64,000 bases of DNA from Luzula sylvatica (taxonomy: Eukaryota; Streptophyta; Magnoliopsida; Poales; Juncaceae): positions 74,397,264-74,461,263 of the forward strand of contig OX326958.1 of NCBI GenBank assembly GCA_946800325.1. The letters are read 5' to 3'. Below the pieces are notes generated by a model that saw only the letters and a list, made by a program, of their open reading frames with translations, did not search any database and was not told the origin of the DNA. Positions 1 to 11,739 of this stretch are shown one piece after another. Both the position numbers and the translations under genes were made by a program. Position 1 is the first letter of the stretch, and the number at the start of each line of letters is the position of its first letter.

Positions 1-87
1 TTGTTTTGAATCGAAAAACAAACTATCTTAGTGTTTGTGAAATTTGGTGAAAAGTTACGTACTAAAAGATACGATACAAATGATCTT

Positions 88-92
88 AAAAA
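88..92 (+). repeat. 125-bp monomer: one-base A-run expansion
   Basis: The first monomer reads CTTAAAAACACG where the usual forms are CTTAAAACACG or CTAAAAACACG, giving one extra A and a 125-bp unit. The same change recurs at 12364-12368, exactly 12,276 bp (99 monomers) away, so it was copied with its block rather than arising twice. Confidence 0.9.
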
Positions 93-125
93 CACGTTAT
101 TTGAACTCCTCAAAGCGTTAAAATC

Positions 126-249
126 TTGTTTTGAATCGAAAAACAAACTTTCTTAGTGTTTGTGAAATTTGGTGAAAAGTTATGTAGTAAAAGATACGAT
201 ACAAATGATCTTAAAACACGTTATTCGAACTCCTCAAAGCGTTCAAATC
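126..249 (+). repeat. Representative 124-bp monomer (first standard-length copy)
   Basis: This is the first unit of exactly 124 bp and defines the numbering used in the other entries. In order it holds: dyad B (1-21), dyad C (18-38), an A/T-rich stretch with GAAATTTGG (39-47), the variable block around TTATGTAGTA (55-64), a direct pentamer doublet GATACGATAC (68-77), a GATC site (82-85), an A-run (87-91), CACGTT (93-97) and dyad A (98-123). CpG occurs at 12-13, 72-73, 94-95 and 115-116 in the consensus, and at 58-59 or 100-101 in variants. This copy carries TTCGAAC instead of TTTGAAC at about position 100. The start of the unit is arbitrary because the array is circularly permutable. Confidence 0.95.
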
Positions 250-351
250 TTGTTTTGAATCGAAAAACAAACTTTCTTAGTGTTTGTGAAATTTGGTGAA
301 AAGTTATGTACTAAAAGATACCATACAAATGATCTAAAAACACGTTATTTG

Positions 352-366
352 AACACCTCAAGCGTT
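352..366 (+). repeat. 123-bp monomer: one-base deletion
   Basis: This monomer reads CACCTCAAGCG where the norm is CTCAAAGCG, so one A is lost and the unit is 123 bp. It shares the private ATACCATAC variant just upstream with the copy at about 12594, and the same deletion recurs at about 12636. Together with the +1 event at 88 it restores the register. Confidence 0.9.
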
Positions 367-1213
367 AAAATCTTGTTTTGAATCGAAAAACAAACTTTCT
401 TAGTGTTTGTGAAATTTGGTGAAAAGTTATGTAGTAAAAGATACGATACAAATGATCTTAAAACACGTTATTTGAACTCCTCAAAGCGTTAAAATCTTGT
501 TTTGAATCGAAAAACAAACTATCTTAGTGTTTGTGAAATTTGGTGAAAAGTTATGTACTACAAGATACGATACAAATGATCTAAAAACACGTTATTTGAA
601 CTCCTCAAAGCGTTCAAAACTTGTTTTGAATCGAAAAACAAACTTTCTTAGTGTTTGTGAAATTTGGTGAAAAGTTATGTACTAAAAGATACGATACAAA
701 TGATCTAAAAACACGTTATTTGAACTGCTCAAAGCGTTAAAATCTTGTTTTGAATCGAAAAACAAACTATCTTAGTGTTTGTGAAATTTGGTGAAAAGTT
801 ACGTACTAAAAGATACGATACAAATGATCTAAAAACACGTTATTTGAACTCCTCAAAGCGTTAAAATCTTGTTTTGAATCGAAAAACAAACTATCTTAGT
901 GTTTGTGAAATTTGGTGAAAAGTTACGTACTAAAAGATACGACACAAATGATCTAAAAACACGTTATTTGAACTCCTCAAAGCGTTCAAATTTTGTTTTG
1001 AATCGAAAAACAAACTTTCTTAGTGTTTGTGAAAATTGGTGAAAAGTTATGTAGTAAAAGATACGATACAAATGATCTTAAAACACGTTATTTGAACTCC
1101 TCAAAGCGTTAAAATCTTGTTTTGAATCGAAAAACAAACTATCTTAGTGTTTGTGAAATTTGGTGAAAAGTAATGTACTAAAAGATACGATACAAATGAT
1201 CTAAAAACACGTT

Positions 1214-1239
1214 ATTTGAACTCCTCAAAGCGTTCAAAT
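1214..1239. repeat. Dyad A: 8-bp inverted repeat in each monomer (example copy)
   Basis: Arms ATTTGAAC (1214-1221) and GTTCAAAT (1232-1239) are perfect reverse complements around a 10-base spacer. It recurs in every monomer at positions 98-123. The common A/C variant at position 119 decides whether the right arm is perfect (GTTCAAAT) or has one mismatch (GTTAAAAT). Variants at 98 (A to C) and 101 (T to C) also change the left arm. It could extrude as a hairpin or cruciform, or act as a palindromic protein site; neither is shown by the sequence. Confidence 0.85.
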
Positions 1240-1240
1240 C

Positions 1241-1261
1241 TTGTTTTGAATCGAAAAACAA
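1241..1261. repeat. Dyad B: 7-bp inverted repeat in each monomer (example copy)
   Basis: Arms TTGTTTT (1241-1247) and AAAACAA (1255-1261) flank the 7-base spacer GAATCGA. It starts one base after dyad A ends, so the two form a back-to-back pair across every monomer junction. The arms are nearly invariant. Breaks include TTGTTTGG variants, concentrated left of 32.6 kb, and the A9-run monomers near 7.0, 11.2, 16.3 and 18.9 kb, where the C of the right arm is A. Confidence 0.85.
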
Positions 1262-1278
1262 ACTTTCTTAGTGTTTGT
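1258..1278. repeat. Dyad C: 6-bp inverted repeat overlapping dyad B (example copy)
   Basis: Arms ACAAAC (1258-1263) and GTTTGT (1273-1278) flank a 9-base spacer. The left arm shares four bases with the right arm of dyad B, so a single strand could fold B or C but not both. Monomers with CTTTGT (for example near 5239, 14539 and 21979) or GGTTGT (41077, 49627) carry a broken right arm. Confidence 0.7.
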
Positions 1279-2852
1279 GAAATTTGGTGAAAAGTTATGT
1301 AGTAAAAGATACGATACAAATGATCTAAAAACACGTTATATTAACTGCTCAAAGCGTTCAAATCTTGTTTGGAATCGAAAAACAAACTATCTTAGTGTTT
1401 GTGAAATTTGGTGAAAAGTTACTTACTAAAAGATACGATACAAATGATCTAAAAACACGTTATTTGAACTCCTCAAAGCGTTCAAATCTTGTTTTGAATC
1501 GAAAAACAAACTTTCTTAGTGTTTGTGAAATTTGGTGAAAAGTTATGTACTAAAAGATACGATACAAATGATCTTAAAACACGTTATTCGAACTCCTCAA
1601 AGCGTTCAAATCTTGTTTTGAATCGAAAAACAAACTTTCATAGTGTTTGTGAAATTTGGTGAAAAGTTATGTAGTAAAAGATACGATACAAATGATCTAA
1701 AAACACGTTATTTGAACTGCTCAAAGCGTTAAAATCTTGTTTTGAATCGAAAAACAAACTATCTTAGTGTTTGTGAAATTTGGTGAAAAGTTATGTACTA
1801 CAAGATACGATACAAATGATCTAAAAACACGTTATTTGAACTCCTCAAAGCGTTCAAAACTTGTTTTGAATCGAAAAACAAACTTTCTTAGTGTTTGTGA
1901 AATTTGGTGAAAAGTTATGTAGTAAAAGATACGATACAAATGATCTAAAAACACGTTATTTGAACTGCTCAAAGCGTTAAAATCTTGTTTTGAATCGAAA
2001 AACAAACTATCTTAGTGTTTGTGAAATTTGGTGAAAAGTTACGTACTAAAAGATACGATACAAATGATCTAAAAACACGTTATTTGAACTCCTCAAAGCG
2101 TTAAAATCTTGTTTTGAATCGAAAAACAAACTATCTTAGTGTTTGTGAAATTTGGTGAAAAGTTACGTACTAAAAGATACGATACAAATGATCTAAAAAC
2201 ACGTTATTTGAACTCCTCAAAGAGTTCAAATTTTGTTTTGAATCGAAAAACAAACTTTCTTAGTGTTTGTGAAAATTGGTGAAAAGTTATGTCGTAAAAG
2301 ATACGACACAAATGATCTTAAAACACGTTATTTGAACTCCTCAAAGCGTTAAAATCTTGTTTTGAATCGAAAAACAAACTATCTTAGTGTTTGTGAAATT
2401 TGGTGAAAAGTAAAGTACTAAAAGATACGATACAAATGATCTAAAAACACGTTATTTGAACTCCTCAAAGCGTTCAAATCTTGTTTTGAATCGAAAAACA
2501 AACTTTCTTAGTGTTTGTGAAATTTGGTGAAAAGTTATGTAGTAAAAGATACGATACAAATGATCTTAAAACACGTTATTTGAACTCCTCAAAGCGTTAA
2601 AATCTTGTTTTGAATCGAAAAACAAACTATCTTAGTGTTTGTGAAATTTGGTGAAAAGTTATGTACTAAAAGATACGATACAAATGATCTAAAAACACGT
2701 TATTTGAACTCCTCAAAGCGTTCAAATCTTGTTTTGAATCGAAAAACAAACTTTCTTAGTGTTTGTGAAATTTGGTGAAAACTTATGTAGTAAAAGATAC
2801 GATACAAATGATCTAAAAACACGTTATTTTAACTCCTCAAAGCGTTCAAATC

Positions 2853-3683
2853 TTGTTTGGAATCGAAAAACAAACTATCTTAGTGTTTGTGACATTTGGT
2901 GAAAAGTTATGTACTAAAAGATACGATACAAATGATCTTAAAACACGTCATTTGAACTCCTCAAAGCGTTCAAATCTTGTTTTGAATCGAAAAACAAACT
3001 ATCTTAGTGTTTGTGAAATTTGGTGAAAAGTTATGTAGTAAAAGATACGATACAAATGATCTAAAAACACGTTATTTGAACTCCTCAAAGCGTTAAAATC
3101 TTGTTTTGTATCGAAAAACAAACTATCTTAGTGTTTGTGAAATTTGGTGAAAAGTTATGTACTAACAGATACGATACAAATGATCTAAAAACACGTTATT
3201 TGAACTCCTCAAAGCGTTCAAATCTTGTTTTGAATCGAAAAACAAACTTTCTTAGTGTTTGTGAAATTTGGTGAAAAGTTATGTAGTAAAAGATACGATA
3301 CAAATGATCTTAAATCACGTTATTTGAACTCCTCAAAGCGTTAAAATCTTGTTTTGAATCGAAAAACAAACTATCTTAGTGTTTGTGAAATTTGGTGAAA
3401 AGTTATGTACTACAAGATACGATACAAATGATCTAAAAACACGTTATTTGAACTCCTCAAAGCGTTCAAAACTTGTTTTGAATCGAAAAACAAACTTTCT
3501 TAGTGTTTGTGAAATTTGGTGAAAAGTTATGTAGTAAAAGATACGATACAAATGATCTAAAAACACGTTATTTGAACTGCTCAAAGCGTTAAAATCTTGT
3601 TTTGAATCGAAAAACAAACTATCTTAGTGTTTGTGAAATTTGGTGAAAAGTTACGTACTAAAAGATACGATACAAATGATCTA
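2853..3683 (+). repeat. Block present three times (also 22817-23647 and 27653-28483)
   Basis: The rare marker TTAAATCACG occurs at about 3311, 23275 and 28111, spaced 161 and then 39 monomers apart. Around it the same order of variants is kept: TTTGGAATC, GACATTTGG, ACGTCATTT, GTACTAACAG, TTAAATCACG, GTACTACAAG and CAAAACTTG. The third copy continues to resemble 3684-3960 (offset 24,800 = 200 x 124). The first part (2445-3281) also matches 19681-20517 (offset 17,236 = 139 x 124). Confidence 0.82.
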
Positions 3684-4689
3684 AAAAAACGTTATTTGAA
3701 CTCCTCAAAGCGTTAAAATCTTGTTTTGAATCGAAAAACAAACTTTCTTAGTGTTTGTGAAATTTGGTGAAAAGTTACGTACTAAAAGATACGATACAAA
3801 TGATCTAAAAACACGTTATTTGAACTGCTCAAAGCGTTAAAATCTTGTTTTGAATCGAAAAACAAACTATCTTAGTGTTTGTGAAATTTGGTGAAAAGTT
3901 ACGTACTAAAAGATACGATACAAATGATCTAAAAACACGTTATTTGAACTCCTCAAAGCGTTAAAATCTTGTTTTGAATCGAAAAACAAACTTTCTTAGT
4001 GTTTGTGAAAATTGGTGAAAAGTTATGTAGTAAAAGATACGATACAAATGATCTTAAAACACGTTATTTGAACTCCTCAAAGCGTTAAAATCTTGTTTTG
4101 AATCGAAAAACAAACTATCTTAGTGTTTGTGAAAATTGGTGAAAAGTTATGTAGTAAAAGATACGATACAAATGATCTTAAAACACGTTATTTGAACTCC
4201 TCAAAGCGTTAAAATCTTGTTTTGAATCGAAAAACAAACTATCTTAGTGTTTGTGAAATTTGGTGAAAAGTAATGTACTAAAAGATACGATACAAATGAT
4301 CTAAAAACACGTTATTTGAACTCCTCAAAGCGTTCAAATCTTGTTTTGAATCGAAAAACAAACTTTCTTAGTGTTTGTGAAATTTGGTGAAAAGTTATGT
4401 AGTAAAAGATACGATACAAATGATCTAAAAACACGTTATTTTAACTCCTCAAAGCGTTCAAATCTTGTTTGGAATCGAAAAACAAACTATCTTAGTGTTT
4501 GTGAAATTTGGTGAAAAGTAATGTACTAAAAGATACGATACAAATGATCTAAAAACACGTTATTTGAACTCCTCAAAGCGTTCAAATCTTGTTTTGAATC
4601 GAAAAACAAACTTTCTTAGTGTTTGTGAAATTTGGTGAAAAGTTATGTAGTAAAAGATACGATACAAATGATCTAAAAACACGTTATTT

Positions 4690-7505
4690 TAACTCCTCAA
4701 AGCGTTCAAATCTTGTTTGGAATCGAAAAACAAACTATCTTCGTGTTTGTGAAATTTGGTGAAAAGTTACGTACTAAAAGATACGATACAAATGATCTAA
4801 AAACACGTTATTTGAATTCCTCAAAGCGTTCAAATCTTGTTTTGAATCGAAAAACAAACTTTCTTAGTGTTTGTGAAATTTGGTGAAAAGTTACGTACTA
4901 AAAGATACGATACAAATGATCTAAAAACACGTTATTTGAACTCCTCAAAGCGTTCAAATCTTGTTTTGAATCGAAAAACAAACTTTCATAGTGTTTGTGA
5001 AATTTGGTGAAAAGTTATGTAGTAAAAGATACGATACAAATGATCTAAAAACACGTTATTTGAACTGCTCAAAGCGTTAAAATCTTGTTTTGAATCGAAA
5101 AACAAACTATCTTACTGTTTGTGAAATTTGGTGAAAAGTTATGTACTAAAAGATACGATACAAATGATCTAAAAACACGTTATTTGAACTCCTCAAAGCG
5201 TTCAAATCTTGTTTTGAATCGGAAAACAAACTTTCTTACTCTTTGTGAAATTTGGTGAAAAGTAATGTACTAAAAGATACGATACAAATGATCTAAAAAC
5301 ACGTTATTTGAACTCCTCAAAGCGTTCAAATCTTGTTTTGAATCGAAAAACAAACTTTCTTAGTGTCTGTGAAATTTGGTGAAAAGTTATGTAGTAAAAG
5401 ATACGATACAAATGATCTAAAAACACGTTATTTTAACTCCTCAAAGCGTTCAAATCTTGTTTTGAATCGAAAAACAAACTTTCTTAGTGTTTGTGAAATT
5501 TGGTGAAAAGTTATGTAGTAAAAGATACGATACAAATGATCTAAAAACACGTTATTTGAACTGCTCAAAGCGTTAAAATTTTGTTTTGAATCGAAAAACA
5601 AACTATCTTAGTGTTTGTGAAATTTGGTGAAAAGTTACGTACAAACAGATACGGTACAAATGATCTAAAAACACGTTATTTGAACTCCTCAAAGCGTTAA
5701 AATCTTGTTTTGAATCGAAAAACAAACTTTCTTAGTGTTTGTGACATTTGGTGAAAAGTTATGTACTAAAAGATACGATACAAATGATCTTAAAACACGT
5801 TATTTGAACTCCTCAAAGCGTTAAAATCTTGTTTTGAATCGAAAAACAAACTATCTTAGTGTTTGTGAAATTTGGTGAAAAGTTATGTACTAAAAGATAC
5901 GATACAAATGATCTTAAAACACGTTATTTGAACTCCTCAAAGCGTTCAAATCTTGTTTTGAATCGAAAAACAAACTTTCATAGTGTTTGTGAAATTTGGT
6001 GAAAAGTTATGTAGTAAAAGATACGATACAAATGATCTAAAAACACGTTATTTGAACTGCTCAAAGCGTTAAAATCTTGTTTTGAATCGAAAAACAAACT
6101 ATCTTAGTGTTTGTGAAATTTGGTGAAAAGTTATGTACTAAAAGATACGATACAAATGATCTAAAAACACGTTATTTGAACTCCTCAAAGCGTTAAAATC
6201 TTGTTTTGAATCGAAAAACAAACTATCTTAGTGTTTGTGAAATTTGGTGAAAAGTTATGTACTAACAGATACGATACAAATGATCTAAAAACACGTTATT
6301 TGAACTCCTCAAAGCGTTAAAATCTTGTTTTGAATCGAAAAACAAACTTTCTTAGTGTTTGTGACATTTGGTGAAAAGTTATGTACTAAAAGATACGATA
6401 CAAATGATCTTAAAACACGTTATTTGAACTCCTCAAAGCGTTAAAATCTTGTTTTGAATCGAAAAACAAACTATCTTAGTGTTTGTGAAATTTGGTGAAA
6501 AGTTATGTACTAAAAGATACGATACAAATGATCTTAAAACACGTTATTTGAACTCCTCAAAGCGTTCAAATCTTGTTTTGAATCGAAAAACAAACTATCT
6601 TAGTGTTTGTGAAATTTGGTGAAAAGTTATGTAGTAAAATATACGATACAAATGATCTAAAAACACGTTATTCGAACTCCTCAAAGCGTTAAAATCTTGT
6701 TTTGAATCGAAAAACAAACTTTCTTAGTGTTTGTGAAATTTGGTGAAAAGTTATGTACTAAAAGATACGATACAAATGATCTTAAAACAGGTTATTTGAA
6801 CTCCTCAAAACGTTAAAATCTTGTTTTGAATCGAAAAACAAACTTTCTTAGTGTTTGTGAAATTTGGTAAAAAGTTATGTAGTAAAAGATACGATACAAA
6901 TGATCTAAAAATACGTTATTTGAACTCCTCAAAGCGTTAAAATCTTGTTTTGAATCGAAAAAAAAACTATCTTAGTGTTTGTGAAATTTGGTGAAAAGTT
7001 ATGTACTAAAAGATACGATACAAATGATCTAAAAATACGTTATTTGAACTCCTCAAAGCGTTAAAATCTTGTTTTGAATCGAAAAAAAAACTATCTTAGT
7101 GTTTGTGAAATTTGGTGAAAAGTTATGTACTAAAAGATACGATACAAATGATCTAAAAACATGTTATTTGAACTCCTCAAAGCGTTAAAATCTTGTTTTG
7201 AATCGAAAAACAAATTTTCTTAGTGTTTGTGAAATTTGGTGAAAAGTTATGTAGTAAAAGATACGATACAAATGATCTTAAAACACGTTATTTGAACTCC
7301 TCAAAGCGTTAAAATCTTGTTTTGAATCGAAAAACAAACTATCTTAGTGTTTGTGAAATTTGGTGAAAAGTTACGTACTAAAAGATACGATACAAATGAT
7401 CTAAAAACACGTTATTTGAACTCCTCAAAGCGTTCAAATCTTGTTTTGAATCGAAAAACAAACTTTCTTAGTGTTTGTGAAATTTGGTGAAAAGTTATGT
7501 AGTAA
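4690..7505 (+). repeat. Duplicated block, about 23 monomers; partner at 13990-16805
   Basis: Offset 9,300 = 75 x 124. Shared markers: TTCGTG (4740 and 14040), TTTCATAG, ATCGGAAAAC with TTACTCTTTG (about 5220 and 14520), GTGTCTGTG, ACAAACAGAT, ACAGGTTATTTG, GGTAAAAAG and the paired A9-run monomers. Private changes include TTGAATTCC at about 4805, ATACGGTAC at about 5650 and AATATACG at 6640. A shorter run of the same material lies near 20.6-21.7 kb, where one monomer is missing relative to this copy. Confidence 0.87.
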
Positions 7506-7523
7506 AAGAGACGATACAAATGA
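5457..7523 (+). repeat. Block repeated at 34 monomers; partner at 9673-11739
   Basis: Offset 4,216 = 34 x 124. It carries GACATTTGG, TTTCATAG, GTACTAACAG, AATATACG, ACAGGTTATTTG, GGTAAAAAG, the A9 pair and AACATGTTATTTG in the same order. Its central part (6573-6911) is also found at 9301-9639 (22 monomers away). The region 3095-14040 is therefore a patchwork of a small number of variant strings. Confidence 0.84.
6958..7090 (+). repeat. Adjacent pair of A9-run monomers, present in four places
   Basis: Two neighbouring monomers carry C to A at position 19, turning GAAAAAC into a nine-A run, at 6958-6966 and 7082-7090. The same adjacent pair recurs at 11174-11182 with 11298-11306, at 16258-16266 with 16382-16390, and at 18862-18870 with 18986-18994. 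The pairs are 34, 41 and 21 monomers apart. Each monomer of the pair also sits next to the AAAAATACG variant. A single-monomer duplication followed by block copying explains this. The change removes the C of the right arm of dyad B. Confidence 0.9.
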
Positions 7524-10500
7524 TCTAAAAACACGTTATATTAACTGCTCAAAGCGTTCAAATCTTGTTTGGAATCGAAAAACAAACTATCTTAGTGTTT
7601 GTGAAATTTGGTGAAAAGTTACGTACTAAAAGATACGATACAAATGATCTAAAAACACGTTATTTGAACTCCTCAAAGCGTTCAAATCTTGTTTTGAATC
7701 GAAAAACAAACTTTCTTAGTGTTTGTGAAATTTGGTGAAAAGTTATGTACTAAAAGATACGATACAAATGATCTTAAAACACGTTATTCGAACTCCTCAA
7801 AGCGTTCAAATCTTGTTTTGAATCGAAAAACAAACTTTCATAGTGTTTGTGAAATTTGGTGAAAAGTTATGTAGTAAAAGATACGATACAAATGATCTAA
7901 AAACACGTTATTTGAACTGCTCAAAGCGTTAAAATCTTGTTTTGAATCGAAAAACAAACTATCTTAGTGTTTGTGAAATTTGGTGAAAAGTTATGTACTA
8001 CAAGATACGATACAAATGATCTAAAAACACGTTATTTGAACTCCTCAAAGCGTTCAAAACTTGTTTTGAATCGAAAAACAAACTTTCTTAGTGTTTGTGA
8101 AATTTGGTGAAAAGTTATGTAGTAAAAGATACGATACAAATGATCTAAAAACACGTTATTTGAACTGCTCAAAGCGTTAAAATCTTGTTTTGAATCGAAA
8201 AACAAACTATCTTAGTGTTTGTGAAATTTGGTGAAAAGTTACGTACTAAAAGATACGATACAAATGATCTAAAAACACGTTATTTGAACTCCTCAAAGCG
8301 TTAAAATCTTGTTTTGAATCGAAAAACAAACTATCTTAGTGTTTGTGAAATTTGGTGAAAAGTTACGTACTAAAAGATACGATACAAATGATCTAAAAAC
8401 ACGTTATTTGAACTCCTCAAAGAGTTCAAATTTTGTTTTGAATCGAAAAACAAACTTTCTTAGTGTTTGTGAAAATTGGTGAAAAGTTATGTAGTAAAAG
8501 ATACGATACAAATGATCTTAAAACACGTTATTTGAACTCCTCAAAGCGTTAAAATCTTGTTTTGAATCGAAAAACAAACTATCTTAGTGTTTGTGAAATT
8601 TGGTGAAAAGTAAAGTACTAAAAGATACGATACAAATGATCTAAAAACACGTTATTTGAACTCCTCAAAGCGTTCAAATCTTGTTTTGAATCGAAAAACA
8701 AACTTTCTTAGTGTTTGTGAAATTTGGTGAAAAGTTATGTAGTAAAAGATACGATACAAATGATCTTAAAACACGTTATTTGAACTCCTCAAAGCGTTAA
8801 AATCTTGTTTTGAATCGAAAAACAAACTATCTTAGTGTTTGTGAAATTTGTTGAAAAGTTATGTACTAAAAGATACGATACAAATGATCTAAAAACACGT
8901 TATTTGAACTCCTCAAAGCGTTCAAATCTTGTTTTGAATCGAAAAACAAACTTTCTTAGTGTTTGTGAAATTTGGTGAAAACTTATGTAGTAAAAGATAC
9001 GATACAAATGATCTAAAAACACGTTATTTTAACTCCTCAAAGCGTTCAAATCTTGTTTGGAATCGAAAAACAAACTATCTTAGTGTTTGTGACATTTGGT
9101 GAAAAGTTATGTACTAAAAGATACGATACAAATGATCTTAAAACACGTCATTTGAACTCCTCAAAGCGTTCAAATCTTGTTTTGAATCGAAAAACAAACT
9201 ATCTTAGTGTTTGTGAAATTTGGTGAAAAGTTATGTAGTAAAAGATACGATACAAATGATCTAAAAACACGTTATTTGAACTCCTCAAAGCGTTCAAATC
9301 TTGTTTTGAATCGAAAAACAAACTATCTTAGTGTTTGTGAAATTTGGTGAAAAGTTATGTAGTAAAATATACGATACAAATGATCTAAAAACACGTTATT
9401 CGAACTCCTCAAAGCGTTAAAATCTTGTTTTGAATCGAAAAACAAACTTTCTTAGTGTTTGTGAAATTTGGTGAAAAGTTATGTACTAAAAGATACGATA
9501 CAAATGATCTTAAAACAGGTTATTTGAACTCCTCAAAACGTTAAAATCTTGTTTTGAATCGAAAAACAAACTTTCTTAGTGTTTGTGAAATTTGGTAAAA
9601 AGTTATGTAGTAAAAGATACGATACAAATGATCTAAAAACACGTTATTTTAACTCCTCAAAGCGTTCAAATTTTGTTTTGAATCGAAAAACAAACTTTCT
9701 TAGTGTTTGTGAAATTTGGTGAAAAGTTATGTAGTAAAAGATACGATACAAATGATCTAAAAACACGTTATTTGAACTGCTCAAAGCGTTAAAATTTTGT
9801 TTTGAATCGAAAAACAAACTATCTTAGTGTTTGTGAAATTTGGTGAAAAGTTACGTACTAAAAGATACGATACAAATGATCTAAAAACACGTTATTTGAA
9901 CTCCTCAAAGCGTTAAAATCTTGTTTTGAATCGAAAAACAAACTTTCTTAGTGTTTGTGACATTTGGTGAAAAGTTATGTACTAAAAGATACGATACAAA
10001 TGATCTTAAAACACGTTATTTGAACTCCTCAAAGCGTTAAAATCTTGTTTTGAATCGAAAAACAAACTATCTTAGTGTTTGTGAAATTTGGTGAAAAGTT
10101 ATGTACTAAAAGATACGATACAAATGATCTTAAAACACGTTATTTGAACTCCTCAAAGCGTTCAAATCTTGTTTTGAATCGAAAAACAAACTTTCATAGT
10201 GTTTGTGAAATTTGGTGAAAAGTTATGTAGTAAAAGATACGATACAAATGATCTAAAAACACGTTATTTGAACTGCTCAAAGCGTTAAAATCTTGTTTTG
10301 AATCGAAAAACAAACTATCTTAGTGTTTGTGAAATTTGGTGAAAAGTTATGTACTAAAAGATACGATACAAATGATCTAAAAACACGTTATTTGAACTCC
10401 TCAAAGCGTTAAAATCTTGTTTTGAATCGAAAAACAAACTATCTTAGTGTTTGTGAAATTTGGTGAAAAGTTATGTACTAACAGATACGATACAAATGAT

Positions 10501-11739
10501 CTAAAAACACGTTATTTGAACTCCTCAAAGCGTTAAAATCTTGTTTTGAATCGAAAAACAAACTTTCTTAGTGTTTGTGACATTTGGTGAAAAGTTATGT
10601 ACTAAAAGATACGATACAAATGATCTTAAAACACGTTATTTGAACTCCTCAAAGCGTTAAAATCTTGTTTTGAATCGAAAAACAAACTATCTTAGTGTTT
10701 GTGAAATTTGGTGAAAAGTTATGTACTAAAAGATACGATACAAATGATCTTAAAACACGTTATTTGAACTCCTCAAAGCGTTCAAATCTTGTTTTGAATC
10801 GAAAAACAAACTATCTTAGTGTTTGTGAAATTTGGTGAAAAGTTATGTAGTAAAATATACGATACAAATGATCTAAAAACACGTTATTCGAACTCCTCAA
10901 AGCGTTAAAATCTTGTTTTGAATCGAAAAACAAACTTTCTTAGTGTTTGTGAAATTTGGTGAAAAGTTATGTACTAAAAGATACGATACAAATGATCTTA
11001 AAACAGGTTATTTGAACTCCTCAAAACGTTAAAATCTTGTTTTGAATCGAAAAACAAACTTTCTTAGTGTTTGTGAAATTTGGTAAAAAGTTATGTAGTA
11101 AAAGATACGATACAAATGATCTAAAAATACGTTATTTGAACTCCTCAAAGCGTTAAAATCTTGTTTTGAATCGAAAAAAAAACTATCTTAGTGTTTGTGA
11201 AATTTGGTGAAAAGTTATGTACTAAAAGATACGATACAAATGATCTAAAAATACGTTATTTGAACTCCTCAAAGCGTTAAAATCTTGTTTTGAATCGAAA
11301 AAAAAACTATCTTAGTGTTTGTGAAATTTGGTGAAAAGTTATGTACTAAAAGATACGATACAAATGATCTAAAAACATGTTATTTGAACTCCTCAAAGCG
11401 TTAAAATCTTGTTTTGAATCGAAAAACAAATTTTCTTAGTGTTTGTGAAATTTGGTGAAAAGTTATGTAGTAAAAGATACGATACAAATGATCTTAAAAC
11501 ACGTTATTTGAACTCCTCAAAGCGTTAAAATCTTGTTTTGAATCGAAAAACAAACTATCTTAGTGTTTGTGAAATTTGGTGAAAAGTTACGTACTAAAAG
11601 ATACGATACAAATGATCTAAAAACACGTTATTTGAACTCCTCAAAGCGTTCAAATCTTGTTTTGAATCGAAAAACAAACTTTCTTAGAGTTTGTGAAATT
11701 TGGTGAAAAGTTATGTAGTAAAAGATACGATACAAATGA

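Larger units (their letters stand above)
1..1614 (+). repeat. Duplicated block, 13 monomers; partner at 12277-13890
   Basis: Offset 12,276 = 99 x 124. Shared diagnostic variants in the same order: the +1 indel (88 and 12364), the ATACCATAC change, the -1 indel, GTACTACAAG, the CAAAACTTG junction, GAAAATTGG, AAGTAATG, and TATATTAACTGC with TTGTTTGGAATC. A few private differences separate the copies, for example GTGTTGG at about 12310, GATGT at about 12600 and ACTTAC at about 1422. Similarity ends near 1614, where the left copy has TTTCATAG and the right copy has CGGAAAAC. Confidence 0.88.
1174..3094 (+). repeat. Duplicated block, about 15 monomers; partner at 7374-9294
   Basis: Offset 6,200 = 50 x 124. 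Markers that line up: TATATTAACTGC, TTTGGAATC, TTTCATAG, GTACTACAAG (1801 and 8001), AGAGTTC (2221 and 8421), AAGTAAAG (about 2410 and 8610), AACTTATG (2780 and 8980), GACATTTGG and ACGTCATTT (about 2946 and 9146). Private changes include GTCGTAAAAG at about 2290 and TTTGTTGAAAAG at about 8850. This block overlaps the one at 1-1614, which shows that successive duplications reused one another's sequence. Confidence 0.87.

Noticed and set aside
68..78. GATACGATAC doublet as an operator or replication iteron
   Set aside because: It is simply part of the repeat unit at positions 68-77 and there is no gene or origin context; repetition comes from the satellite itself.
1241..1261. Dyad B as a rho-independent terminator
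   Set aside because: The arms are A/T-rich with one G:C pair and there is no following T-run in a transcription context. It recurs hundreds of times with no genes nearby.
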